A DNA stretch of 64,000 nucleotides. It comes from Whalleya microplaca. Lineage: Eukaryota; Ascomycota; Sordariomycetes; Xylariales; Xylariaceae. How positions within the stretch are numbered: the stretch's first letter is position 1; every line of letters begins with the position of its first letter. Positions 43,741-55,780 of the stretch are shown one piece after another. The stretch lies in contig MU385715.1 in the NCBI GenBank assembly GCA_022497155.1, positions 434,001-498,000 of the forward strand, given 5' to 3'. The notes beneath the pieces are model-generated. The model was not told the DNA's origin. It made no database searches and was given only the letters and a program-made list of their open reading frames with translations. Both the position numbers and the translations under genes were made by a program.

Positions 43741-45699
43741 TCAACTGTGCTGAATGCCTTGATGAGCACTGGACCCGGTCTCCGTGGATCCATCACCCTC
43801 GATTGTCTTCCTCCAGTGTTCGGGCAGGCAGACGCAGACCAACGGGAAAGCCTTGATCTCTCCGCTGGCAGGGGGTGATGTATCCCGACCACGGCCCGAG
43901 GTACTCGAAACTCCGCTATCTCTCTGTGCCTGTCGGCGAGCCTCCCATTCATCCGCTCTCTCGTCCATCATAACACCAGTTGCCCACCCATCGTCCCAAA
44001 TACCCACCACCTTCAACATATCTCCACGTTCCAGGGCAAACTCGTCGGCTGCCCGTGGTTGGTACGCCCAGAGAACGGCCACACGCTCGCCGGGGTGGAT
44101 GTCGTCCTGCGAGTAATAGTCCTTAAAGAATGGCAGTTGCTCTGACTGTTGACTGTTGACACCAGGAGGCGAAGACATATCTCCCCCGCTGCTAGGAGAT
44201 TGAGGGTCTTCACCGGCCAGTACCGAGTTGGATGACAGCGATCCGTTCCTACGGATGTTCACAGGCGGTGGTCTCAACACACCGGCGCGTAACTGAGACC
44301 CGGGGCTCTCTCCAAGCGAATCTGACGATGAATGGTCGTCCCCTCTTCGCCTGCCTGCCATAAAACCGGCCGCGGCGCCGGCAGCCGCAGCACCTGCTGC
44401 CCCACCCTGCCTTGAACCCGCATGGCGTGAAGGCGAGTCTCCCGAATGACCTTCCAAAGCCGACATGCGCGCTATCCTACCACCGGGCAGTACTTCATAT
44501 CCCTGGGGTAGCTTGTTGGCAGGGATCTGCGCAGTCTGCTGAGCTCCTTGTCGAGAAGGCGAGGGCTGGTTGAAGATACTGCCCTTCTGACTACCACGTC
44601 TTCGTCGTACAATCCTAATACACATGAGCAGCAGGAAGACCAAGAGAGCAAACCCAGCCACAGATCCGATGACGATACCAGCAATAGCTCCACCGGAAAG
44701 ACCATTGCTTCCCGAGTTCCCGGCCGCGGGCGTGCCCGTGTTGCTTGCTGTAGGGCCGGCAGTTGCTGTGGTAAAAGTCAAAGTTGGTGTGATGGTGGGC
44801 AGGGCCACATTGGCACATCTCGTTTCGGCATTGGAGCTGTAGCAGCAGGTATCCGTCGAGTTGATACCACCTGACGCGCAGTATGAGCACAACCCAACAG
44901 TGCTATTGCCATATCCACAATTGTCTGGTTCGTTCGCAATGCCTTGTATGCAGGCGTCACTTGATAGCGAGTCCGCTGGCAAGGCGCAGTTAATAAAATC
45001 AGCCCGAATTTGATCCTGGCGGCCGCTGGCAGAAGAACTAGGGCAGAGGTCGGTATCAGCGGCCACATAGGCTTCACTCTCAGCATATTGAGCACAAGAG
45101 TCAGCGCACAAGGGCCTGGATGCCTCGGTTGATAGACTGCAGTCTTTGACGGAATTCTGTATAATAGCATTACAGATTACAGAAGTGGTGAAGCGTGCAT
45201 AAAAATTGGTAGTGTTCACGAGATCGATGTTACCGCATCCTAATAACTGCTGGTATCTATAATTCAAGGTAAGCTTGAGGCAAAAAGCCTATGGCCTTGA
45301 TTCCACTTACTTCTTCTGGACGTAGTCGGTCTCAATGTATTGGGTCAGCTGTCGATCGAAGGACGCTGTATCCGAGACATATTGGAGGAATGGGCTAGAA
45401 ACCAGCAAGGTTAGCACTTGGAAAATATCCGAATGACACAATCCGTTTGTTGGTGATGCTCAATGATATAGATAGAGGAAGGAGATAGGCGCTCACAATA
45501 GTCCTGTCACAAAGGTGCTCTTCGAGACAGAAGCGGCTTGAAAAGACGAGCAGGCAGTGGATCCTGATAGTGAGATGCAATTGCTGCTTTGCGCCATTGT
45601 GGAAGATGCTGTGGAGAGGACTGATAGAATAACCGCTTTTTTCGTCCATCGTGTTCGGCCTGCCGCTTTGCCACTATTCCTTGGTGTGGTTGATGCCAT
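43741..45699 (-). CDS. single-pass membrane protein: Cys-rich ectodomain plus cytosolic SH3 domain
   Basis: Exons 45699-45497, 45394-45311 and 45256-43741 join to 1,803 nt, 600 aa; an upstream in-frame ATG at 45825 would add 42 residues. The chosen start gives MASTTPRNSGKAAGRTRWTK followed by a hydrophobic segment (AVILSVLSTASSTMA) that can serve as signal peptide. The ectodomain contains about 14 cysteines (NCISLSGSTACSSF, LLGCGNIDLV, PLCADSCAQYAES, GLCSYCASGG, DTCCYSSN) and a Thr-rich linker. One helix (GIVIGSVAGFALLVFLLLMC) is followed by a basic stop-transfer RRRRG. The cytosolic part is Ser/Gly-rich and ends with an SH3 domain (RVAVLWAYQPRAADEFALER, GDMLKVVGIWDDGWATGVMM, AFPLVCVCLPEHW). 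A type I topology and a sensor or polarity-scaffold role are inferred; similar uncharacterised proteins are widespread in Pezizomycotina. Confidence 0.88.
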
Positions 45700-48600
45700 C
45701 GCGGTCTTCTGCCGCGCGGGTTGTCCGTTCGACTGGGAGGGAAATACCGTGCTGTCCCCTGCGTGATTTGCGCTGAAGACCTGGATCACGGGCGCCGTGA
45801 ATGCATGACGTTCTGACCCTAACATTGCTCAATATCGCATTCTACTCGAATTGACTCTATTAGTTGAGGGCGGACCCGAGTCGGTGGTCCACGATGCGAT
45901 TCCGAGCGTTCGCTGCGATTCGGCGCCGACGATCGATAGGGTTGAGAGATGTTGTTGAGAATGTGGTAGTCTTGTTTATTTGCTTGTAATCCTTGTGGGG
46001 GTGAGAAGTCGGATTTGCAGGAATAGTCGTAAACGTAACCAAAAAAGAAAGGAAGAAGGGAAATTTTCTCTTAAGAGTTGTTTGCTCTAAAAAGAGATAG
46101 CTGAAGGAATGGTGAGATCGAAGTGATGCCGGAAGAGGTGAATTCGAGAAGCGATCCGTACCTGAGGCACCGTACCGTAGGCAAGTACTTAGGAAGGAGC
46201 TTCGTCAAACACGGTCGGGCAGGTCGAGGTTGGCGTATGGGTATTTATCTTTGCGATGACGAACGAATGTCTACAGTTGGAGAAGAGAGGGAAAGTACGG
46301 GGTGTGTATTAAAGGCAGCCAAAGCCTCGCATGGGATCAACGTGCGGTGGTTCACTTTAGGTCGTGCTTGACATACTGCGGCATCCCCAATGCACACAAT
46401 ACGGATGTTCGTAAGTACCGAATGGGACGACACAAAGCGGAGGCCCAGGTGAATCTGGATGGCTGGGACGTCTAGTGAATGAGCTGCTGTCGGCAGGCCT
46501 TGGGCCAATGAATACTAGAAAAAAAGATACTATGAACGAGGTCCCCGACACAAGGAAAACAAGAATGGAAGGAATTAGGTCACGGCGCGGGTGTCGTGGA
46601 ACCGTAGTTCGGGATGGGTGGGATTAGGGTAGGATGGGGAATAATAGGTAGGGAAACAGGTTGAGGTCTGACAATTGTTCTCAGAGTCAGAGGGAAAAAG
46701 AGGAATTGAGAATTACTGCGTAGAAGAGGTGTGCCCAGTTGGGTAACCCAGTTCCAATGCTCCAATGCTTTTCCCTCTCTCCGCAGTGGTCACTGCTTCT
46801 GCGATGGGGGATGGGATGGGATGGGATGGGATGGGATGGGATGGGTACGCAGTAGATGGGCAGATGGGACACTTTCTGACAGGAGTTTTGTGTGGCTGTA
46901 TGTTCCCTGTCACTTCAGGTTATTATGTGGTTTGGATGTTCCCCGTCTTGCCTGTCTTGCCTGTCTTGCCCATCTCGCCCGTCTGCCCGTGCTGGTGCCG
47001 GTGCCTGGCTTAGCGCAGTTTGCATATCGCTGCAACTTGCAAGGCTTGGCTTGATGAACTTCCAAATCGCCAATAGCGCTGAGCTATGTATGTACCTAGC
47101 TAGGTACCGACCCACCAAAATTTGCTGCTTTAGGTACCTGTCTTACATACATATACGTACACACTTACATATGTACCTATGGACAGCTGGCCAGTTGACA
47201 GCAGAGGCTGGCTAGTTCTGTGAGTCAGTTATATGTACGACACCATAGCCATCTCATTCAGATAATAAGAGAGATAGATATTGATGATGGCGCAAGATGA
47301 GAGTTTCTCGGCCCTAACAGTGCATTTACCAAAGGAAGAAACCATAAACGAATAATCGTAGAAAGGTAGCACAAATACACCTTCCAATATATAAGGCGTT
47401 GTACCGTTAGGTTGTACCTGAGCAGCATCCCTGCAAGCTATGGCTGCTATGGATCTTTAAGGCCGGTGCTTGTCCGAAAGTAGTAAAGCGCTAAAAGCAC
47501 TTAAAATTGACCCGACAAGGGTTGACAGGCTGTGACAAGGGTGCCGCTTGTCTGGCCTTATCCAATCGTTTTGGTTAGGGGCTTCCAAGAAGAGCAAAAA
47601 GCCAACCGTCTTTCTCGAGATTAACGACTCCAATCTGTTCTAGCAGTCTACATATGTGGTGGCTGACCGTTTACTATGTAAATGTGCTACTTAATAATAA
47701 GATCTCGACTTCAGCTTCAGACGGGTATGATCAATATTGACCTCAGAAACTTTCTCTATTAAGCTTTCGTAGACACTGATAGAACCATCTTATTTTTGCA
47801 CGGTTGCTGACAAGCCCGCTGTCGTCTCAATGTTGAAGAAACTATGATACGGGACCTGAAGTTGGCAGATGAGGAAACTCAAACATTTGATATCAGAATT
47901 CCAACCTAATATTGGCAAGGCTACAAGGTCAACCGCGACAGCAATTGCATAGATCCATATATTCATATACTATGTATATATATGCAATGGTCAGACAAGC
48001 ATCCAAGAACACTCCGCCAGTCGCAATGATCACGAAAAACGATTTCCCGATCAGTCGGGTGGCCGATATTCGATCTGTTCATGGCAGAGGCCAGCGAACA
48101 TCCACGATACAAACAAAATCCGTCGATGGATGAGCCGCCAATCCAGGTGGCCTAGAATCTCATAATACTACCTTGCGTTTCTAGCGCAATTGACGAACGT
48201 TGAACACGTTCTGAAGTTGTATCCCAGAGCACATCAAATATGATATTAATCTGTAGGCGTCGATCAAATATGCTGAAACAAGCCATCTTCATGAAATTGC
48301 TTTGTCACAGATTCCGCGCTCTCACGTCGATTGGCCAGGCGCCCCGGTTGATTCAGATTTCCGGAGCCTCGCGCGATCATTCGCCTATCCCCAACTCGGA
48401 TGACCGTCCAGGGGTCCCGGCCACATCCCAGAGATTAGCTGCCCTAGCCCTGTCAAAAAGGTGCTGATGCGAAATGACGATGGCCTCACGGCATGGGAAC
48501 AAAGGGAGAAAGGGGGAGGCTTTTCACTTTTCACCGAGTCCCCAAATCCACCACAACTCCTTGTTATAATTTCAAGCCCCAGCACGAGGAAACAAAACAG

Positions 48601-51600
48601 TCAACAGGTCCATGCGCCCAACACTGGCGCGTTTCCGATCTAGAATATTCTTATAGGCGTCTAATAATAAATACAAAGGACGCGCCTCACCGGTGTTCTG
48701 TCCAACGTCATCCGTGTCTCCTTGCACCCGTTTCTCAGAACAGCAGCGGCCCGACATTGCGGAAACGATGTGAATCACACTCCTTGTCCAACAAGGTACA
48801 TACATCAATCCTACCTTACAATGTTGTTGAGTATTTTATCGCTGCTCTATATTCGAAAATATGATAGTTGACATCTGAATCTGTAAGTCATTTTCAAAAG
48901 ATATCGTACCGCCAATAGTTTGATTACGTTTTTCTAGCATTGCATTAGACTGCTGCATGATCTTGCATATGGCTAACAACGAACCTGCATACTACGACGT
49001 AGTCAGGCTTGAGCGTGAGACAAATGCTGTGTACACAGCCTATAAGATTAGCTTTACGAGCAAAAAAAAGTCAATCGGTTTTATTTAACGAATTGAGCTC
49101 GCTCTCGATTCGAGTAGTCAGTTACTCGACTAATTGATAAAAGGCCGACAATGCACCAGCTAACTGAAGATACGAAGAGAGCTACACAATGGCCCATTCT
49201 ACGGCTATCCGCGTATCGTGTATCTCTGCCTGTTTTTCTCATTTCGATTGCTGTGATATCTCAAGGGTTCCTTGAACGACACCAACCAACATAATACCTA
49301 CTATAACACAGCTCAGGCCGTAGATACCGCGAGGTAAAGCCTGTAATAGCATGAACCCCGTCCCGCGGTGCTAATATACCGCCTGCTATTGGGTTACTCC
49401 ATGCGAAGTGATAAGAGGCTTAGCATAGATAAATCACAAAATAATTGTGTGAAGATTCATGCACATCTCACATGCATAACCATGGGGGCATGCACCCCCT
49501 GTCGAGTTTCAACGTTAGTCTTTTGTTCTTTTTTCCCTTCTTTTCGTTCAATCAAGGCCAGCCTGCCAGCTTCAGCTCAACCCCCTGCGTGCGGGTTTGC
49601 CCCGCATCATATATTTTCTCCTATATACGTGTTCGAAGAATTGAGACTTCAACAGTCTCACGAAGTGTGGTCCGGCTTCGAAACAAACATGTGTCGGTGA
49701 GACACCCGCCTGCGAACCATTAGGCTTGTGTTGCCGTTTTCCTGGCCTGCTTATTCCTTGATGCCAGTTAGGAATAGCCTTAATGGGATTCAACCCGGTG
49801 GAAAAGACTCCGGCTTGTTATACAGCACGGCAGGTAGAGGGGCTACCTGTGTTCCGGTTCTACTTCCGGATGTAATTCTCTCTACGGTGATCCATTCAAT
49901 AGCACCGACCTCGTGCTTAAGCGTATCTTCATAAGTCACTAGCCGAAGAGCTAGGTTAGGCCGATCCATCGGGCCATTTTGCTTCATCGCCTAGTCTTCC
50001 AAGCTGAAAGCTCATATGCATCAGGAGCTTTCATCGGATTACCTTTCTAGTAAGACCTGCATGGTCCTAGACGAGGAGGTAGAGCTCGGCGAGGCTCTCG
50101 GCGACTGGTAGGAGGAGTGGGAGGAAGTCAAGGACGACCCGATCTATCCGCCGAAACAGTATGATCCGGGAACTTCAGCTGAAATGCGAGCGGCCCCGCT
50201 GCGCTTCTGCAGATCGGGGATAATGATCTTACGTCCGGTTCCGTTGTGAAGGTTGGATCCAAATCAGTGACCGAAGTCTTCTGTTTCTGGTGAGCTGGTC
50301 GATATTCGAGACATGACTTCGGGCGTATGGATGCTCTGCTCTCGTCCGATAATACCACCGATCCCTCCCGGAACACGCTCTATAGAAGGAATGTGCTGAC
50401 TCCGGACATGGAAAAAGACTACATACGGTATTGTTGGATTCACGGTAAGCACAATAGCCGGAGGGCTGCATTATGAAAGTGTAGCGAGTATATTGACGGC
50501 ATCTCCTTGCGGCGTCCGGAATACAACGATGTGTGTAGTACTCGTCACGAAGATGTGGAGTGTTGAGGTGCTAAGGCTAGTATCTTACTTGAACACTCTT
50601 CTATACAATGTCGGATGAAGGCTGACAAATGGGAAGATCCTATAAGATGATGCTTCGGTGTGCTTATTTGGTCAGTCGACAGAAGGTGTAGTGGAACCTG
50701 TAGGGAGGCTGTATGGTCCTATCGTCCGAAGCTCAACTCTCGTCCCTCAAACATAGAGTAGGATTCCGGTCAAGACTGCATTCGGAGCCTTATAGCGCCG
50801 TTAAACCTGAAAACCTCTATTCGGCACAATAAAGAAACCGAGGTATGTCTGTTATTCGATCCTAGTTTATACGTGATAAGTATGTTCAAGGGACAAGAGT
50901 TCCATTCTATAGTGTTAGTAGTAGACAGAAGAGCTCAAGAGTAGGGCCTAAGGATCCCAAACCGCAATTGTTCTCTCAGAACTCATTCCACTAATAGATT
51001 TTATTCATAGCTACTTTGATACTGGATAATCCTAATCTTCAATTGGTCACTTTCCATCTCTCCGAATTGCATTCTGGTCCCCTTGCAGTATTACATAGTC
51101 ATTAGTCGGCAAGCTCAAAGACAACTATAAGAAAGTGAAGTTACAATGATTATAAATCACCATCTTTGTACCATGAGCAGCTGAAACTTTGAAACATCTA
51201 CCAACTCCCCACCATAGGCTAAGAGTTGTGAAACCTCGATACCGAGCTCTGCAATACGACTCTACACGTCCCAATGAGGCGGTAGGCATAACCTCCAAGC
51301 TGACCACCATGTGCGGTCACTCCCGGTGATCTACTCTCCCCGCAGTTCCTTCACCCCACCATTGGCTCGTTTCACGGGAGGTGGTGGTGGCCGGCTGTGT
51401 ATAGGGTAATCTTTTACGGATCGTTGACGTTGAAGTAGCTCTTGCCTATCTGCCGTCAGCTTACGAGATCAGCGCCTGTGTTTCATCTGATTTATTCTCG
51501 AACAATCGCTTATGTTTCACAACAGGCCGGGTGGACATGGCTGGGGAGAAATCACGCTATAACTCATGTATGTCGGAGGGTCTCTTGGATACTATATTGC

Positions 51601-52488
51601 TTAGGATGCATCTTGTGAGTCGGAGAAGGGGCAATTGAAGTCACCGAGATATTCTGTCTGTCACACTTGGTATGCTGTGTCTTGGACAATCCGCAGGCAA
51701 TTAGGGATTCATTGAAGCAAAGACTTTGACATCCTCTTTGTAATACTTTGGAGACTTGTCCGTAAAGAAGTTATCAATGGAACTCTCGTCCAGTGTGAAT
51801 CTCAGCATTGGTTTTTGGGGGGTGGAAAAGGGGTAGACTACTAGTGCATATGATATAAGCCCCTATTGATGTGTATGCTCTACGAGGCGAAATATGGATG
51901 GAAGATTCTACAAAGTATATGGGAGAATTACGATAGTGAGGTGAGCGCTGGACTTGAGTTACTATAGCACGAAGGTTTAAAACCTACCTTACCTCGAAAT
52001 TCGAAAGCGCGAGTTGAACTCATCTTAGTTGTCCAACGATGCTAAGGTATCTAAATGCGTACATAGACTTCGACTAGCAGCTTAAAATGATAATCAACGG
52101 CCCAAGACATTTTGACATAGGGAACATATGTGCCAGAAAAGGCCGGAAGTTATAAAATTATTATCATTAATTTATCGCACTGTAATCTCGGAGACCTCTG
52201 TTTGGAATCAACAACATGAAGAACATAACAGCATAATGACGTAAAGCAATCATCCATAACAGACATGTAAAGCATCCCCCTGATGGCCCTTGAGTTTTGA
52301 GAATTGCAGATAGGATCTGACGCCATGCTTAAGCAATCCGTCTTGATCTCTCAAACCATCTCACAACTCCCAAGTCGAAAGACGCAGCCCCTGAATCCCT
52401 CCGATTAAACACCACTCGCATTTCTCATCCATCCTCACAACCCCATTTTGCTCCACAAACCCTCCTAGTTCGGCATCTCTCAGATATC
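45700..52488. other. 6.8-kb gene-poor region
   Basis: I see no supported gene. The left part is the upstream region of the SH3 gene. It contains an ATGGG array (46811-46845) and three copies of GTCTTGCC(T/C) at 46945-46971. From about 49.7 to 51.0 kb several short frames on both strands read like decayed coding sequence, but stops are about as frequent as chance predicts. No LTR or inverted terminal repeats were found. Confidence 0.4.
46811..46845. repeat. (ATGGG)7 microsatellite
   Basis: Seven perfect ATGGG units, preceded by a G-rich variant unit. Confidence 0.92.
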
Positions 52489-53552
52489 TCAAGCAAACTG
52501 CTTCCTCCACTCACTCTCCCCCTCCAACCAACCCTCCCACGTCAGCAAGCCCGGGAACTCAGCGCGCAGCGCAGAAACATCCGCCCCGAACCCCTCGGCG
52601 CCGAACCAGCGGAACATGTTCCCGAACTCGGGCGACAGCCACAGGATGAACCTCGCCACGAACTGGAACGTCTCCGGCAGCCCATACCCCACTTTGCCCC
52701 TGAACACCGCACTGGCGCCCGCGAGCGTGAGCTCGTCCCCCGCGAGCGAGATACTGCGCCCCGCGAACGCGCCCGGGTTGAGCAGCGCGCGCGCCGCGAC
52801 CACGCCGATGTCGCGCGCGGCGATGAGCTGCAGGGTCTTGGGGCGCTCGCCGACGGCGACGCGCCATGCCGTGGACATCAGCTTGGTGCCGAAGCCGGGC
52901 GTGAAGTTGTCCATGAAGGCCACGGGGCGCAGGATCGTCCACCGCAGCTTGTTGGCGTTGGCGGTGGCGGCGAGCAGGTGCTTCTCGATGTTGTGCTTCG
53001 AGAGGAAGTGAGGCACGTCGGTCGGGTTGTCGGGCGAGCGCGCCTCGCCGCCGCGGTCGACGGAGGAGTAGACGAAGAACTCGACGCCGTTGGCTAGCGC
53101 GGCGTCTATTAGGGCTTTGCCTTGGACTTCCTCTAGCTTGGCGGATGCGCCCTTGCCTATTGCCACCTGTGGTTTGGAGTCAGTTATATGTATATATGTT
53201 TGCGCGCGATCTGGCAATGAAGGGAAATAGGGGGAGAAAGGGGGGCTATAATGATATTGGTACATACCTGGACGCTGAACACACCCCAGACTTTGGCGCT
53301 GCCGTCGCTGGACAGGACGCTCTTGGCATTGGCGAATACCGCGGGGATATCATTTAAGTCGCCTTGTACGATCTTGACACCGCGGGCCTCGAGCTTCTTC
53401 GCAGAACCTGACTCTGCGTTCCGAGTCAAGGCCAGCAGTGTATGAGACTCGAGGGCGCCGGCCTCTATCAGGGCATCGATGGTTGCGCCGCCTTGCTTGC
53501 CAGTTGCGCCGGTGACTAGAATCGCCTTCTTGGGGCTGCTAGTGGTGGACAT
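52489..53552 (-). CDS. NmrA-like NAD(P)-binding Rossmann protein
   Basis: Atypical short-chain dehydrogenase of the NmrA/HSCARG type, which bind NAD(P) and act as redox sensors or as reductases. Exons 53552-53268 and 53166-52489, with a 101-nt intron in phase 0, give 963 nt, 320 aa, the usual family length. The glycine motif is near the N terminus: AILVTGATGKQGGATIDALI (GxxGxxG), followed by LALTRNAES, VKIVQGDLND and VWGVFSVQ. The second exon has EFFVYSSVDRGGEARSPDN, then FLSKHNIEKHLLAA (Tyr-less form, as in NmrA) and RWTILRPVAFMDNF. An in-frame ATG at 53645 would add 31 residues, but MSTTSSPKKAILVTG starts at the normal distance from the Rossmann strand. The first exon has ordinary codon use while the second is GC-rich. 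Substrate unknown. Confidence 0.92.
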
Positions 53553-54798
53553 GATGAGTATAAAAGGCGATGTTGAGGTTGTTATATAGTTGAAGTAAGT
53601 TTGAAGTAAGTGACCAATAGGATGAGACAGAACAGTCAAGTTCAATTCAGTAACTATAGGTTTGTCTAATTAATCAATAAGACCGTGGAATTGTTTGGTG
53701 AACTCTCAATTCAATGACTATTCGATGATTGACAATGAAGAATGTCGTCGTTACAACAGTAACACAGCCTGAGGCTCTTGCACTTTATATAACTAGCCAT
53801 CCCGATACATATGTCCTCATTTATCCAGTTTTATTAGCCTTGTTTGACGTGATCTGAACTATTAGGCAGGTATGATACCGTAAGCAGCGTCCTGTAGTAC
53901 ACAAGACGCAATACGCAATCGAAGCCCAGTGTCACCATGCCGTTGTCGTGATTAGGTCAGCTTTATCCAATGACAAAGCGTCGCGCTTTACTCGCGTTTA
54001 ACGAGTTCGACAGTCTAGCCGGGTTAATGCGTAAATGGGTTCACAATGGCTACGTCAACGACGCCTGGCTAATCAACGGCCCAGTAGCAAAAGACCACTA
54101 GTTCTAGATCTGTCATAGGCCAATTGCCGCCGGATATTATTCAGTCTTAAAAGCGAACGAATGCAATTGTAGATTGCCACCAACTTATAACTCGTGCCTG
54201 GATTTCTAAGATATAGGCTTCTAGAAGACTCCTGGTATTAATTATAGATTGAACTGCCAAGAGTCGCCATGAATTGTTAAGCAGTCGAGGTATTTTAGAC
54301 ACATGAGGCTAGCGAACAGTTAGCTCAGAGCAGTGCTGTATCAAACCATCTATGTAGCAACTCTCCCAACTCATCTACTCGTCAAATATAGGTGGAGGCT
54401 TGCAAAGCGCATTAAGAAAATAGGGGTATAGGGGTATTGCACAGATGAATTGTTTACGATGGCGTCTGCTCATATGAAGTAAAAGACATAGACCTCTACT
54501 TCAACGAATCTTGTTAAGAATCGTTACGCCAATTCTCCGCAAAATCCTGTATTCCATATGTTGATATTCGATGACAAACTCTTGGGCTGGAAGGGAGCGC
54601 ATGACTGCTTGTTCCTACATGTACCTTCATACGTGCTCAGAACTAATCCCTGCAAAGTGATCTGAGGAAATACATCCAAATAAGCGGCTGAATCTTGAAA
54701 TCCGTCACTGATACATCACAGAAGCAATGCCTTGAATGCCTGGTATTTTCCACGTCTACCTCTGGTGGTATATATACATTTTGATAATCGCGCGGACC
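53553..54798. other. intergenic region downstream of the complex I gene
   Basis: Upstream region of the NmrA-like gene and 3' flank of the small mitochondrial gene. No domain, RNA gene or clear repeat seen. Confidence 0.45.
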
Positions 54799-55289
54799 CT
54801 ATTCATCGCCCGTCTTGTTCGCCTGTTGCTTTGCCTGTTGCTTCGCCTCGTGTTCCCTGATCTGTCTACTCCAACTGCACCGTAGCGTTAGTCTATCGTA
54901 GTGTGTCCCGGACCACCCTCACAAGGGGATGAAGATGAACGTACTATCGCGAAGGGAAGAATCGATCGGGCTCTGGCATCTTATGTCTGTACTCTCGCTC
55001 GGCGCTCAGGTTCCATGCCAAGGCCGTGACGGCGATGATGATGCCGCTGAATACGGCGGTGTTCGCCTTCCAGTTCTTCGGTTGTGTGTACCAGCCACCC
55101 GCGGGCGACCACACGTGCTTGGGGTAGCTAATTGGGACGTTAGAGAAGCTTTGCGAAGAGGCCCAACGGAGCCGGCGCAGAGGGGTTGCTCGAGCTTACG
55201 GAACCTTGCCACCGCCACCCTAGGGACTGTCAGTACATATCACATCATTATCGGTATTATCATTATGTAGTTTAGTTAGTACATACCAT
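54799..55289 (-). CDS. small single-pass protein, probable respiratory complex I accessory subunit
   Basis: Four minus-strand exons, each with clean GT-AG borders: 55289-55287 (only the ATG), 55219-55200 (20 nt), 55127-54945 and 54874-54799. They total 282 nt, 93 aa. The product starts MGGGGKVPYPKHVWSPAGGW, continues with a Trp/Asn motif (TQPKNWKANT), one membrane helix (VFSGIIAVTALAWNL), then EREYRHKMPEPDRFFPSRYW and a charged Gln/Lys tail. I recall this layout from a fungal accessory subunit of mitochondrial NADH:ubiquinone oxidoreductase; which named subunit was not resolved, so no symbol is given. An intron directly after the start codon makes the gene invisible to simple frame scanning. 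It is divergent from mL44, 491 bp away. Confidence 0.82.
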
Positions 55290-55780
55290 CTTGTCCAAAG
55301 TGAAATGAACAGGAACAGGGTTGTGAGGTGGTGAATTGGGTGAGGAGGGATTGCGAGGATTATTATTAGAATGGCTTCATCAAGGTGCGCCAGCAGCTGC
55401 GCATGTGCCCCGTTGGTGGTTCAATGTTCTAATGTATGAGTAAGCAATTGAAAGGTGAGTTTCCATTGGTTGAACCGGACTCGAGGAGGAATAGTTAGTC
55501 CGGGGTCTGGGCGGGTGCCCGCAGGCCTGCCGGGCAGGTGCCCAGGTGGGCATGCAGTGGGCCTGGGCACGGCCCTTCACGGCCCCCGATCCCGCCAATC
55601 CCTGGCCAAGCTTGGACCAGCAAGCAGCCACTATCCATTGGAAACTTTTTTCGAGCTCAGACACGAGACCAAATCCAAGCCAGCAATTGACCTGATATCC
55701 CAATCCCGCGACAGTCACCCCGTGCCTCGACTTTACCTGTACCTGGTACGCTGGGATGAGGGATCTGCGTCTACGATAAT
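55290..55780. promoter_or_regulatory. divergent promoter region of the complex I gene and mL44
   Basis: A 491-bp spacer between two start codons of mitochondrial-protein genes. It contains GC-rich GCCCGCAGGCCTGCCGGGC, a near-palindrome at about 55515-55535, and GGGCACGGCCC-like blocks. No TATA box is evident. Confidence 0.45.

Noticed and set aside
48493..48864. 123-codon plus-strand frame in the gene-poor region
   Set aside because: No recognisable domain, and overlapping frames on both strands are similar in length.
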